From NCBI GenBank assembly GCA_035578155.1, contig JAPWDM010000011.1, positions 17,846,185 to 17,910,184 of the forward strand: a stretch of 64,000 bases of DNA, in the 5' to 3' direction. Of the stretch, positions 12,201 through 26,462 are shown piece after piece (position 1 is the first letter of the stretch; the number at the start of each line of letters is the position of its first letter). The position numbers and the translations under genes are program-made. A model generated the notes under the pieces. That model was not told the DNA's origin, did not search any database, and saw nothing but the letters and a program-made list of their open reading frames with translations. This DNA comes from Brachynemurus nebulosus. Its lineage: Eukaryota > Arthropoda > Insecta > Neuroptera > Myrmeleontidae.

Positions 12201-12600
12201 TCACCGTTAGTAAGTTAAAGTATTTGAATTCATTAAGTAATTAAATGATGTCCACAAGAACCTTACGAACTACCATAAGTTATATGAGATCCTTAGGACC
12301 CGTTTTTTACTGTTAGGATAAACTTTTTACTAAAATTATTTTAGATGAATAAAGGTTATGTTGTATGATTTCCGCCAGGGTTTACTGTTCCCATTATTGT
12401 AAAAAATAAACTAACCGACCGATTTTGAAAATTTTTTCACTGTTAGAGAACTAAATTATTTTAGATGGATACAACTATGCTGCACAAAGTCCGTTCGGGT
12501 TCTTGGGTTCCAAAAATATCAAAACTAATTACCCAGCCGATTTTAAAAAATCTTTTACTCTTAGAAAGCTAAACTATTTTAAATAGGTACAGTTCTTAGA
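9271..12600. other. AT-rich intergenic DNA, no gene seen
   Basis: No frame above noise, no domain, and no strong inverted repeat was recognised. A block at about 11160-11230 rich in GACCTTGAGGTCAA-like words, and similar words near 11730, look like an old interspersed repeat. Confidence 0.5.
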
Positions 12601-12604
12601 TGAG

Positions 12605-12660
12605 ATCCGCCAGTCCCCAAAATTTGGAAATTCGCTATGTTATGCAGATGCTACGACAGG
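12605..12660. repeat. Solo end of the microsatellite-bearing repeat
   Basis: The stretch GGAAATTCGCTATGTTATGC continuing to ACAGGGGTATTTTT is almost the same as 17336-17380 at the right side of the third full copy. It is an isolated end fragment. Confidence 0.5.
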
Positions 12661-12844
12661 GGTATTTTTAATATACTTTTCTAAAGAAAAACCATTCAGT
12701 TTGTATGTGATGATATGATTTAGATACAATGTAGTCGATTAATCTTTTTAACATAAAAATACACAAACATTAAAATCGTTTAGAAAGTGAATTTAATTAA
12801 CAAAAATACGTAGTGCTTGCAAAATTTATAATTTTTATGGCTCC

Positions 12845-12899
12845 AGATTTTTGGTGCCCTAGGCGGTTGCCTGGTTCGCCTATATGGTTATGACAGCCC
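12845..12899. mobile_element. hAT-like terminal fragment
   Basis: The sequence ends with GACAGCCCT, the reverse complement of a CAGGGCTGTC-type hAT terminus, preceded by GGTGCCCTAGGCGGTTGCC, typical of hAT end regions. A matching left end was not found nearby. The flanking 12911 stretch (CAGTGTTTTCAAACTTTTTA) also looks like a hAT-type end. Confidence 0.4.
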
Positions 12900-15031
12900 T
12901 AAATATAAACCAGTGTTTTCAAACTTTTTAATTCGTAATGCCTTTTTTCAATAAAAAATTTCAAAGCACGGCTTCTAAGAATGGGTGTGTGTAGAAAAAC
13001 ATAGAAAAGTATACAGGAAATGAGTATATAATCTATAACCAATTTTCTGTAACCCCCATTTTAAGAATCTCTGATACAGACATCAATAATAATTAGGAAT
13101 AAAATGTAAATGTTATGCCCGCATCGAGAAAGAAAATCAGAAGCAATAAATTACGTTTAATGAAATTAATAAAGAACCCAAACCCACGATAACCCAAAAA
13201 GCAATATAAACAGTATCAATTACAGAGCCGTAGAGAAAAATGGCGGGTCCCGGCAATAAACCAGATTATTTAAAAACTTTTCTCCAAAAATATGTGACGA
13301 GCAAAAAAAGCTCTTTTTACTTTTTCCCGGTCTCAAAAATTCGATCTGAAAATTAAAATCTACCATTTCCTGAAGTGATAATTTGTCTGTTTATTTAAAT
13401 TCGCATCATAAAAAGATGACAATACGAATTTTGATGGATTTTCAGAAAGTAATTAAGTTGTTGAACAAAACCTTCGATGCTAACAAAATAATAGTATTAA
13501 TAATACGGCGAGAGTGCTGGGAAGACTAAAATTTTTATTTATTTTAGGGGAGAATCCCTAAAAAAAAAAAAGAAATCGATTTTTTTCTTCCTAATTATGT
13601 TCCTTAAGGTGTTAGAAATATTCTCCTAAAATTTTATTTTAAAAAAAAATGAAAAATCAAAAAGTTATGGGCATTTTAATGCGCGCACTTTACTATAATT
13701 CAATTTAAAAAAAAAAAAAAAGTGCATATTATTCCTCGATACCGTCATTTTGGCAGAAACTAGGATCCTTTGGTGCCGTAATATACTTTCAAAATGGTGG
13801 CTATTTATAGTCGAGAAAAAGCGGTGATTTTGGAAAATTTATTTTCAAAATGCGATTTCTCGCTGGTTTTTTTTTATTTCTTTCTTAGATCCTAGTTAGT
13901 ACCATAACTGTATATATATATTTTCAGAAAATTCTTGATTTTTTGATTTTGGTTCACTGGTGATTTCAGAACACGAGGAACCATCAAGATGAAAAAATCT
14001 CGCAGTGTCGACTTCAAAACCATTTATACTCAGCTCATTTTTGAATTTTTTTTTTAAAATTGTTTTTTTGTAATCTCAAGACATGTAGAAACAATGTATA
14101 TTTAGTTTTTTAATATCATAATTCATAAAATATTTATTTGTATAAAAAAAAAAAGTAAGGTAGGGCGGGGTAAAAAAAAGACAAAATCAAATCATTTCAT
14201 TTTTCATGTAGAAAATATTTGAATTTTTAGACAAAAAAATACTGTATGATGTTAAATTGTTTGTATTTTGAGATTTTGCATGTCTTTTCACTCAAGCTAA
14301 TGACATAAATCTATAAAAAAATAAAAACCTTGTCTTTTTTTTACCCGCCAAATGGGGTAAAAAAAGACAGTGGAGGGTAAATAAAAAAAAGACCTCTAAC
14401 TAATGGGATACTGCAAGTACATGATTGGAAGGGTAAAAAATAGACAGCTTGGGTACTTAGCAGTACAACACTTTTTATTTCACAACTCTATCTCTACTAC
14501 AAAATTTTTTATAGATATATTTAAATTTTACGTATTTTACCAAAAACTTTAGCTAAGATTAAGCAGTAACAAAAGTCAGAAAAAGTTAACTGATGCAAAA
14601 GCTTGACTCATAGCAAACTTCTTTCGACTTTAAATATTAAAACAGTTTTTATTTCACAAACGTACAACTAATAAAAAATTTATTATTGCTCATTAAAAAA
14701 CCAAATATTCTAATTTGAGGCTGTCTTTTTTTTACACCACTTTACATAAAGGAAAAAAATAAATCAAAGTAATCTATGAATGAGTTAAAAATACTAAATG
14801 TGTGCAGTAAAGCATAGTTATACATTATAAAAACAAATAAATTTTCATGGGTCAAAAATGCAAATTTTCGAATAAGCTGAAATTGATATCCATGAAAACC
14901 GTCTCCTCACTAACAAAAAATTGTTTTATTGAAGAATCAGTATTTTTTTAATTCATAGAATATACATAAACATGTCATAATATAGTTTTAAAATGAAAAT
15001 CCTTGTCAATAATTTTTTATTTTCCTAAATG

Positions 15032-15090
15032 TTAACCCCTTGTTTTGTCTTTTTTTTTTTACATACAAAAAAAGACAAAACAAGGGGTTA
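15032..15090. repeat. Near-perfect hairpin, 59 bp
   Basis: TAACCCCTTGTTTTGTC followed by a T run pairs with an A run followed by GACAAAACAAGGGGTTA, leaving a loop of only a few bases. It abuts the second microsatellite-bearing repeat. Confidence 0.7.
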
Positions 15091-15109
15091 AGGGGTTTGT
15101 TTTGTCTTT

Positions 15110-15237
15110 TAGCGAATTTCCAGAAAGAATTCTGGAAATTCAGCTATTATGGTGTTAGCCATAGTCGAAGTTCAGCCCGAAAATATGGCAGAAATTTGTT
15201 TTGAGGTCCCTAGAGCCCAAAAATAACATTCACTAAA

Positions 15238-15307
<70 letters not shown>

Positions 15308-15600
15308 TTATGTATTTATGTATCAGCACGATAGCGCTTCAGGAAAAACTGCTAGTTTTACGAAATTTGGTGACAACGTTGGAAGTCCAAAAATCTTGGA
15401 TGAGTTCTTCAGCCAAAAACATCGGAGCTCAGGAACATGATTTTTTGAGCATTTTTCGTGAAAAAGAGTTTTTGGCCAAAATTTGCTATAATTTAAAAGT
15501 TTTTGTCAAATTTTTTTACACCATTGCAAAGACGGGAAAAAATGACATAAAAAAGGTTTTGGAACTATTATTCTAGGTTAGCTAGTTTTTGAGAAAATAA
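15110..15600. repeat. Microsatellite-bearing repeat, copy 2
   Basis: Same order as copies 1 and 3: TTTTAGCGAATTTCC, then GAAATTTGTTTTGAGGTCCC, (TA)n at 15240-15295, then a block with GATGAGTTCTTCAGCC. The 88-residue frame at 15310-15576 lies in the right half and is probably not a gene. Confidence 0.7.
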
Positions 15601-16770
15601 GAAAAAAAAGTCAATTTATTTTCTATAATTTTAGTGTGTTTACAACTATGTTGTATGTGTATAATCATATAATGTGTATGTATGTATATAACTGCAATAG
15701 TGAGATATACGTATGTGGATATACATACCTACTTATATTGGTTAAAAGATGTCGTCTGCATCTGAATGTATTAGTGAAACAAAATCTTTATAGGATGAAT
15801 GTACCAAAAGTTGGTCAGTAAAGCCTTTTGGTACTTTTAAAATACAAAATCAATTATATAAACAACTATATATTTCAATTAATAGAGGATCTACGGATTA
15901 CTTATCAATTTTATTGTAGAATCGTTTCCAGGTAGTTCAATTCAAGTGAAATCTTGAAATAAGTAATTAAATTATAAGACTGATTAATAAACCTGTTTAC
16001 TTTTTCCCTAAATCGGTCACATGTGTCATGTTGCTAGTTTTGGATATTCTTGACCTTAAGATTGACCTACGCTAAAAAAAAGTTAACGTTTATTAGTTGC
16101 ATAATATGAATACTAACGTGAGTACTACTAATTGATGGCAATCAATAAAGAATAATTTAATTTCTTTGATAGAATTGGTTTAATTCTTGCCGTAAAAAGT
16201 GAACAATCCTCAAATAAAATATTAATCTGGAGACGAAAAATACTTTCTAGACGTATTTAATGTTAATAATATAAATCTACAAAATTATTCAAAATAATCT
16301 GAAAAAGCCGAAATAAACCAGTTAGTGCTTATAATGTATCAAATTGAGAATTTTTTTAATAGAAATCATCTGCTTTCAAACATGTACACATTTATAGAAA
16401 ATAAATTTCTTATTTATAAGTTCTTTTAAACCGAAGTTCTCAATTTTTATGGACTAATATCCTTTGGAAACTAGTCCATAAAAATTGGGAATTTCGGTAA
16501 AAAGTTAATATAAAGTTTATAAATTTATTATTATTTAAAGAAAAAATATAGATCCAGTTTGGGTACGTCTACCCCATGGGCTAGGAAACACTACTAGATA
16601 TTTTGTTTAAATGCATTATTTGTGTCATTGGTGATAGGTATGTATATTGATATGGAACCAATTTAACGACGTATATAGTACAAAATGTATATATACGTAT
16701 ATCTATGTGTGTGAATGTATTTGTACCTCTAATATACATATTTTTCAAATAAGTACATCACTGTTGACAG
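15601..16770. other. No gene seen
   Basis: AT-rich sequence with no domain-bearing frame. One local inverted pair (AACCGAAGTTCTCAATTTTTATGGACTA at 16429-16456, repeated inverted at 16471-16498) forms a short foldback. Confidence 0.45.
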
Positions 16771-16773
16771 TTT

Positions 16774-17346
<573 letters not shown>

Positions 17347-17919
17347 GTTATGCAGGATGCTGCGACAGGGGTATTTTTTTCATATAAAAAAATTACAAGT
17401 AGTTGGACCATTTAAATAAAACTTTGTACTTTACATTACTAAAGCATGTAGAATAACAAGAAAAAAATACAGCACTATCTTATCAGATTTTTTACTTACT
17501 GAAAAGTTTATCGACGGGGAATGAAAGTTTCTCGCTCATGAATAACAGAAGTTTGGGAGAAAATTTTTTTATGTTATAAATCCCTCTCCAAAAAAATAAT
17601 TTTTTGGCCCAGACAGCTTAAAATACTAATGTATTTAGTTGTAATATTTATTATTTTCGAATTTAACACTGTTGGGTTTAATATGTCTCTTTTTTACCCC
17701 ACTCGAGTAGTGTCTTTTTTTTACCCCGCCCAACCCTAATAATAATAAAAGGTCGATTTTTGATGTTTTTTGGCGAATCTCCCCTTAAAAAAGAATTTTA
17801 GTAGAGAATAAATACATATAAGTATCGTTGGTACGTCTACTCGCGGCAGTTTTAAAGGGGGGCGAAAGAGTAAAGGAAATTTTTCTAACCTATTTCTCTT
17901 ACTTTACATATCAAAATGA

Positions 17920-18074
17920 TAGGGTAGGGTGATATGTATAGGCTAGGGCGATATGCATTGTTATAATAGGTACTTTTTATTTTTTCAAATTTAACACTTG
18001 AGTTTAATAAAAATTTATGTCTCTTTTTTCCCCACCTGCGCGGGTATCTTTTTTTACTCCGTCCTACCCTATAC
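17920..18074. mobile_element. Short TIR element related to 14155-17736
   Basis: ATAGGGTAGG at the left and CCTACCCTAT at the right are inverted. The right 100 bp (TTTAACACTTGAGTTTAATA, then ATGTCTCTTTTTTCCCC) parallels 17650-17736, so this is a small internally deleted relative next to the larger one. Confidence 0.5.
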
Positions 18075-18673
18075 AGATTCTAATTATGACGCCGTTGAAT
18101 CGAATGCCTTTAGTTTTAGGGGAAGCAGTACATAGGTATTCTAAATAAATCGTAATTAATCCAATCTCGAAATCTTGATCGATTTTTTGAGTATTTTGGG
18201 ATCGGGATTCAAGTTCTTAAATTCCAAGATTCACACTGACATCGAGATTAGTAAACAAATATAGTTACAAAACTACAAAAAATAAATCAACCATCAAATT
18301 TTACATACTTTTATTATTACATATTTTTGTAAATTTGTATCTTTCTTTACACAAGAGCACACAAGAGTACAATCTTGACCTCATTAAAATTCTTGTGATA
18401 ATCGGATACTTTAATTTTACTTTCAGTTTCAGTATTTTATTAAAAATTCCAAAAAGAAAAAAACAATAAAAATTGTAAGTAGTGTCTTAATTATATAATA
18501 TGGTACATAACAATCCCAATTTCGACTAAATTCGGATCCCAAGATCGAGACTGGTAATTTAAAATACCAAAATCTTGGGACTGAAATTTCAATATTCGAC
18601 TTAATGCGCTAATCATAATAATAAAACTATAATTTAGATGCAATAATGGTGGGAAAAAAATATTTCAACTTAC

Positions 18674-19893
18674 AAGGAAAGGTATCCAACTGTATCTCTC
18701 AGAAATTTTTGAAACCTTGGTGGATTGTAGACCTCATTAAAACAAATTACGAGCCGTATTTCATTCGTGCCCATAAGCGGTTTAACGGGGTGACACTCAC
18801 CCCTGAAAATTTGAGTTTTTTTCAATTTTCCCAAATATGTTGGAAATTGTAGGGAAAATATATATATATTTGTAAATGGCACTTTAAGATCTTTATTATG
18901 ATACCAAAATTAAAGTTATAAAATCATTGGGGTTTTATCCCCCACACCCAACCTCTAATTTTACCAGGTATTTTTTGGTGAAAGAGGAGGCTGTTATGTG
19001 CAAATAAACCAATTATTAATTAATATATTTTACATCAGACCAGTTTATTTCTTTTTGCATAAATACACCCTTTGTTAATATTAACTTGGGAAAAATTTTA
19101 ACTTTTTGATTTAAGAATAAGCAAAAATATGGTCTAAGAATCTCGTATTTTAATAGTGAATTGTTACAAACTTACGATATACTTTTAAATACATAATTTA
19201 GAAAGACAAAATGGGAGCACCCCACCTCCCCACGCTTTACCGATATCTATACAAATCTTATTTACTTATTTATTTATTTTTATTTATCTATACAATTGTC
19301 AATATTGTGTAGATAAATAAATAGGGCTGCCCCTCCCCATTTTGTCTTTCTAAATTATGTATTTTAAAGTATATCGTAAGTTTGTAACAATTCACTACTA
19401 AAATACGAGATTCTTCGACCATATTTTTGTTCATTATTAAATTAAAAAGTTAAAATTTTTCCCAAGTTAATATTAACAAAAGGTGTATTTATGCAACAAG
19501 AAATAAACTGGTGTGATGTAAAATATATTAATTTATTATAAATTCTTTTATTTACACACAATAGCCTCTTTTTTTACCAAAAAATACCTGATAAAATTAT
19601 AGGTTGGGGGTGAGGGATGAAACCCCAATGATTTTATAACTATAATTTTGGTATCATAATAAAGATCTTAAAGTGTCATTTACAAATATATATAGTTTCC
19701 CTACCAAAGCTCTTACCATTCCAAGATATTTAAGAAAATTGAAAAAAAAAACTCAAATTTTCAGGGGTGAGTTTCACCCCCTTAAACCGCTTATGGGCAC
19801 GAATGAAATATGGCTCATGATTTGTTTTAATAAGATCTACAATCCACCAAAGTTTCAAAAATTTCGGAGAGATACAGTTGGATACCTTTCCTT
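18674..19893. repeat. Large foldback element (1.2-kb palindrome)
   Basis: The left arm (about 18674-19214) and right arm (about 19336-19893) are imperfect inverted repeats of about 550 bp, from AAGGAAAGGTATCCAACTGT inward to GACAAAATGGG. The spacer of about 120 bp contains TTTATTTATTTATTTTTATT-like sequence. Frames within the arms (18646-18852, 18670-18882, 19673-19903) are mirror images of each other and have no recognisable domain. Confidence 0.85.
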
Positions 19894-20629
19894 ATTAGTA
19901 TAAAACTGTTCAAATGTAATATAAACTACCTACTTAATAAAATTTAAAAAAAATAACATAATATCCTTTTTTTGAAAAATAATGAAAAATATCTTAAAGC
20001 ACTTAAGAATTGGACTGAAATCGAAATTATTATCTTTTCAATAATTTGAAAATGTTAACAATAGGAAAAAAATAATGCGCATAAAAACCGTTCAAATAAC
20101 AAAAGATATTCTCATTTCAGAATTTATCAATAAGACACATAGACATAACACAACCATGTTAGCGTGGTTATTGTAGCCGGGCTATTCTAGAACATTAACC
20201 TCAGCGTTCCCGAATATTTCAAGCAAAATTTTATGCGTGTAAAAAATGCTCTTAATTTAAAAAAAGGCAAATACAAAAAGAAGTTTCAACTGAATAAAGA
20301 TACTTTTTAGAAATAATATTTTTCATTTTCAGTTTCTAAAACATTTTACTAGTTGTATGTGATATAAAGGTTCCCAAAAAAAAGTATAAGAAATTTTATG
20401 TCTTACTTCGGCTTGCACAACATAGGTACAAATATTTGACTGAAATATATCCAGAGACTTTTATTGTTACTTAGCCTATGGATTCCCGAATGAAAGAGCT
20501 AAATTATGGAACAATAATTCTTGAAGGCTTTCCTTCGCAACTATGATACATTTAAGTAGACTGAACAATTTTTTTTTATTTCGTAATTTCCTGAAATTGT
20601 TGCAAATATTTTTCTCACAACTAATTTAA

Positions 20630-21381
20630 GGGAAAATTCGCTAAAAAAAAAAAGAAAGAAATTGGTTTTTTTCTTCGTAATATTGTTTCTTAAGGTGTTA
20701 GAAATATTCTCCTAAAATTTTAATTTTAAAAAATGGAAAATCAAAAAGTTATGGGTATTTTAGTGCACGTACTTTACTAAAATTCAATTAAAAAAAAAAA
20801 ATAAAAAAAAAAAACTTGAAATGCTATTTTCTCAAAAGTATACGTTTTTCGGCATGGTTCCTCGTGTATCTCAATAAGTATTTGAGATATCAACGTAAAT
20901 CAAAGTGCATATTATTCCTCGATACCGTCATTTTGGCAGGAACTAGGATCTTTTGGTTCCGTAACATATTTTGAAAATGGCGGCTGTTTATAGTCGAGAA
21001 AAATCGGTGATTTTTGAAAATTTATTTTCAAAATGCAATTTTTTGCTGGTTTTTTTTTCTTAGATCCTAGTTAGTGCCATAACTGTATATAAGTATGTAT
21101 ATTTTCAGAAAATTCTTAGGTTTTTATTTTGGTTTACTGGGAATTTCAGAAGACAAGGAACCATTAAGATGGAAAAATCTCACAGTGTCGACTTCAAAGC
21201 CATTTATACTCAGCTCATTTTTCATTTTTCATTTTTCATTTTTTTTATTTTTTATTTTTTTTTTTTTAAATTTTTTTTTTTTTTTTTTTTTGTAATCTTG
21301 ACATGTAGAAACAATGTTGTATATTTTTTAGTTTTCTAATAATAATGGTCGATTTTTTATTTTTTTTTAGCGAATCTCCCC
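20630..21381. mobile_element. TTAA-flanked MITE, 752 bp
   Basis: Flanked by TTAA on both sides (20626-20629 and 21382-21385). The ends are GGGAAAATTCGCTAAAAAA and AGCGAATCTCCCC in inverse orientation. It is homopolymer-rich inside and has no transposase. It is the compact relative of 13547-17784. The TTAA target suggests piggyBac-type mobilisation. Confidence 0.7.
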
Positions 21382-21385
21382 TTAA

Positions 21386-24300
21386 ATAAATTACTACAAT
21401 TTCCTTTTTTTCAAAATCAAACTCTCGAAAGAACTAAATAGATTATTATACATACTTATACTATCACTTAAACAAAATTATTTTTTTAAATTACATTTAA
21501 AAATAACATATAGAGACCCACGACTTATTGTTAGCAAAACTTTAAAAAAATATATTACAGATGCTTGTACGTTCCTAAGTGAAAATTACATTTCTATCAA
21601 ACCAAAGCATAAATTCTTTACCGAATAAAAGCATAAGTTGGTGAGAGCATAATACATAAACTTGGAAGACGTCATTAATAATTAGATAATAATAGTAAAA
21701 AACCATGAGTAATATTTAGCAGAAAGTTAAAAAAAAATTAAAAAGTGGTTTTAAAACTAAAGATTTGTTTACTACTGATAATGAATAATTAAACAACATA
21801 TGCATAATTAAATTAACACATATGCAATTATCTATAATCGTTAAGTAAATAGAAAATATGTAACTAGTACAAAATACATGTAAGTCACTCTTGTAACATT
21901 AGCAATGACACTCGACAAACTTGACTTTAGCAACACAATTTATTTAAAATTAAACGAAATTCAGTACATTCTAAAACAAACATGTATTAATAAAATTATA
22001 TAATAATGTAATAATGTAATATACCTATTACTGTCAGTAATTACTGTAAAATACCTAAAATTTATATTAAAACATACTTTATACTTTAAATTTTATCCAA
22101 AAAAATAAAAAAAATTTGTGAAAAAAACAAATATTAATCTCATTTTTTTTCTTTAAACACGAACATTTGAAATGTCAAAATATCAAGTAGCGCACAAAAG
22201 CTCATGTATGATAACAATAAAATTACACCACACTGTGTTATGTAAAAGCTCAACTCAACCCCTCGTTCAAGAAAGGGGTGCATTACAACCAAAACATTGA
22301 GAAAGGACCAAAATTATTGATTATTGTGTAAATAATTTTTCTAGTAAACAATGTACATACAAATGTCAAATAAAGAAAATTGAGGGAAACATTTTTTTAT
22401 TTTAAAATTAAAAAAAAGTCTTCTCAAATTTATCCTTCAAACTTAATTAATTAATTTAAGTTCAATCTCCAAGTGACATACGTTTTCATTCATTATAAAT
22501 AAAAGTTCATTTTGTTTTTAATTTAAATTTACAATAAAAAATTAAAAAAATACTTACGAAATATTTTATTTTTCAATTTTTTTCTGTTGTAACACACAAT
22601 TAAAATGCGACACTAGTTATAACTCCTGTAACTGACACTTTTTTAAAATTTAAATTTTAATGATTTGTAAATTACTATTACAATTTATTGAATAAATTAA
22701 AATTACACTTAACGTACACTATGTAAATCACAGTTGTAAATATAATTTATTAATTATTTTTATTCAAGTATTTAAAATTAAATATAAACTTCAATCGATA
22801 ACTCGTGATGTGAAGTTCTACACACAATACTTCAGCTTAAACAGCATGTTGCTGCATGAATTTAGGCACAATTTCTTTACTCCTGATTCAGTGTCACAAA
22901 CCTACTTATATACAACGTTCATTATTTAACAAATGTCAAATTGTTATTGTACACTACAAAATATTACAATGTAAATTTTATAAGCACTAAATATATTTCG
23001 AAATTAAAACCCATACCACTATTGGATTTGAAAATTGAATATTTTAAATTTAAAATCCATATTTTAAACCTGTGAATTCAAACACATTATGGTGGGAGTG
23101 TAGGGTAGGAAAATTCTACATTAGTTAGTACTGACTACTGAACTAAAGATAGGTTACACTGCAAATTTAATACAGCAGACCTTGGTGACCACCGAGCAAA
23201 TGGTGACTATACAAGGTGTACGAACTCCATGTATTTAAAAAAAGGGTCGAAAAATAAGACGGCATTAGTGTTCCGTGTGTACCAAAGTGGGAAAGGAGTA
23301 AATCGGAAATTTGAAATAGAGGTGATAATTTAAAATAATAAAATGAATCATTTAGGTTGTTTAAATACAAATAATGGAAATAAAATCAATAATTATTAAA
23401 ACATAGTCAAAAATAAAAAAGTAAGCAATAATAATAAATTTTAAATTACAGTACAAAGGGAAATTAGTGCCACGAGTAGTGAAAAAAAAATGTAATCTGT
23501 ACCATTTTTGTGGCCAATTCTGGCAAATCTTCCGTTCGAGTTCTTGGTCCTTGTGTAGTGTCCATGCAGCATACGTTCAATAATGCACTTTAAGTAAACA
23601 GAAATAAAGTTGTCTCTTTTTATTTTTATGCAAAAATTGGAAATACTTATACGAAATGATAACTGACCACGTATATGTATACATTTAGATAAGAATTGTG
23701 TTTGTTTGCAATATACTGTTATGTCAAATAATTAATAATTAGATAAAAATTGAGGCCCATCTTTTTTTCTGCTTGTCATTTGAAGACATGAGTAGATGAA
23801 GGTGTTATGTAACATTTTTTATAATTTTTCAGTAGAAGCGTTTGAAAGTTTTTATCTACATATACTTCCCATGCAATAGCACATGTTTATTATTGAATTT
23901 CTACAAAGCTATTGGACCTAATGAAACAAATTTTAATATAATACTTCAGCGTAAAATATTTCAAAATTTGGCAAGAAATGAATTTTTGAAAAAATGTTGC
24001 ATAACACCATCCACTCATGTCTTCATTTGGTATAAAATATTGCTATGAAGTATTAGATACATTATTTTAATCACTCTGTATACTAATGATCCTAATGACA
24101 TGTGTGTAAATATTACTTAAAATGACTAAGAAATATATTTCTTTCTTTCTCGCACCTGATTAAATATACCGATGCTGTAATTGAATAATAATTTCTGAAT
24201 GATTGTAAAAATCTGTAAATATAGCTAATAAAGAAAGGAAAAGGAATAAAAAAGCTTACATTAAGTTAACAAACATAATCCTACTTTGTAATTACGATAT

Positions 24301-25300
24301 AAACAATTTGTATGTATATTATTATTTTTTTTTTTTTTTACTTTGATAAGTATGTACTTATAAGAAATCACGTGATTTTCAAATAATAAAATGATATAAA
24401 AATTATAAAATATGCAAATTTTTAAATATATTTTTTGAACTAACTTGTAAAGAATATTGTAGTAAATGCAGTCTATTTCAAATAAGTTATCTATCTATTT
24501 TTACTATCAAATTCACCTAATGTGATCAATTTATTTGAATTTAACTTAACACTTAATTTTTTAGAGTGTACAATTTTAGATACATAAAACATAATGAATG
24601 TAGCTTTAAATACAATTTTTTTTCAACAGTTGGCAATGTGTAGTATTGATTAACCGATTAAGTGCCATTGGCATGTTAACATGCCAAAGGAAACAAAGAG
24701 AGAAATATATGTGACAATAAAAGACAACACTATCTTTTTAAAGTCGTCCGGAATGGATAGTGCAAGTCATAAATTATCCTGTCAAAATTGCCGAAAAAAC
24801 GTATCCTCATAAATTTAAGAATTTTGACATTTTTATTTAAACAACATCGAAACTGTTTAGATTGAAAAATATTGTTTCTCATTTAGTTTTATAAAATTTT
24901 ATTAGAAGTACACTGAAAATCCACGCTAGGATTACTTTCCTAATAAAAGTTTGTTCCAGGTAAATGTTAAATTAATGAAATTGATACCTTTGTAATTGTT
25001 CACCTTGATTTAAAATGAAGTAATAATAAAAAAAATATATATTGTTAATAATTTAATATTTTTAAATATTTAGAAACTCATATAAAAGTTGTTTTTGATT
25101 TATTAAATGTGTTAACATTAATTGGATTTATAGTGTACTAGGACATTGTTTATATTATTGTTTTTCCCACGATTCGAACAGCAGAGCTATAAAAATATAT
25201 CTACCTATCACACGCCACACGAGTATACAGGAGTTAATGCAAACATAATATATGTAGTTATATTATACATACATAATATGTATGCACCTTATAAAGTCAG
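21386..25300. other. AT-rich intergenic DNA, no gene seen
   Basis: About 3.9 kb upstream of the BTB gene without a conserved frame. It may hold that gene's promoter and non-coding first exon, but no element can be assigned with confidence. The only notable short motif is a perfect palindrome at 24668-24687. Confidence 0.5.
24668..24687. repeat. Perfect 20-bp palindrome
   Basis: TTGGCATGTTAACATGCCAA is fully self-complementary and lies 1.6 kb upstream of the BTB coding start. It could be a binding site for a dimeric factor; no factor is assigned. Confidence 0.7.
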
Positions 25301-25305
25301 TGTTA

Positions 25306-25697
25306 TATGGGCGATTCTCGCGTGACGCACGGGACATTTTTGCAACAAAAACATTTTTTCATCAAAAATGCAATTAATAATAAACAAAACAGAATGTTTA
25401 TAATACGCAGAAAATGAATTAAAATTTTTTGAGCATTTTCTAATTTTTATCTGCAGTCCAGTACTCAAGATATAAGGCATAAACTCACGTGACGCACGGG
25501 ACATCGTACAAAACGAAGCTTATGTCTTATATTTGGAGTACTGCATTTCAGTTATAAATTAAAATATGCTCAAAAAATTTTGATCCAGTTGCCCCATGTT
25601 ATAAACTTTTTGTTTTGTTTATTATTAATTTCATTTTAAAAAAAAAAATGTTTTTGTTGCAAAAATGTCCCGTGCGTCACGCCAGAATCGCCCATAT
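25306..25697. mobile_element. Palindromic MITE, about 390 bp
   Basis: The ends are long inverted repeats starting ATATGGGCGATTCT and including GTGACGCACGGGACATTTTT and TTGCAACAAAAACATTTTT. The CGTGACGCACGGGACAT motif also occurs once in the centre (about 25487). The minus frame at 25289-25504 is a by-product. Confidence 0.75.
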
Positions 25698-26270
25698 ATT
25701 ATAATTTGTAAAATTATGAATAGATACGCAAAATATTATGAACGCACACAATGTGGAAATGTGGAATTATAAGAATAATAGATAATGGTTTCTTATTTGT
25801 TTTACTTAAGTATTTGTAGAATAAATTTTACTTAATGAATATCATATAATACAAAAACTTACATTGGAAATAATATTAAAAAAAATTATTAAATGTTCGA
25901 AGTGTTAGTTTAATAGTGCCTTTACTATAAAATAATACAAATAATGCTATGCGTATTTGCGTATCAATTTATCATTTTATAAAATAAGAAAATAAAAATC
26001 TTAAAATTAAATAAGTATGCATTTTATATGATATACATATAAACAATTTTCTGTTTCTTTTTATGTTTACACATTCTCTCTTTTACAACATATTTTTATT
26101 CGGCAGGGAAAAGATTAAAAGCAATAAAAATTCAGTTTCATTAATTTATTCTTTTCATCCTTTCAATCCTTTCGGCATAAACAAAATTTTTTTTTCCAAA
26201 AATAAGTCTAAATTCAAATTTATTAAATAAAAAGTGACTTATGTAGTGAATTGTGTTTTCGAAATGAGAA

Positions 26271-26462
26271 ATGGCTATTGTCGAAGAACAACAATTTTGT
26301 TTACGATGGAATAATTTTCAAGCGAATATCACATCTCAATTTGAAACTTTGCGTGACGATGAAGATTTCGTTGATGTTACATTAGCTTGTGATGGGCAAC
26401 GTTTCGAGGCTCATAAAGTCGTCTTATCGGCATGTAGTCCATTTTTTAAGGAACTTTTTAAA
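26271..26462 (+). CDS. BTB gene coding exon 1 (first half of BTB)
   Basis: 64 codons from the ATG to KELFK. The donor is AAA|GTACGT, phase 0. The start is supported because the BTB consensus (QQFCLRWNN) begins six residues later, as in family members. A non-coding first exon upstream is likely but not visible. Confidence 0.93.
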
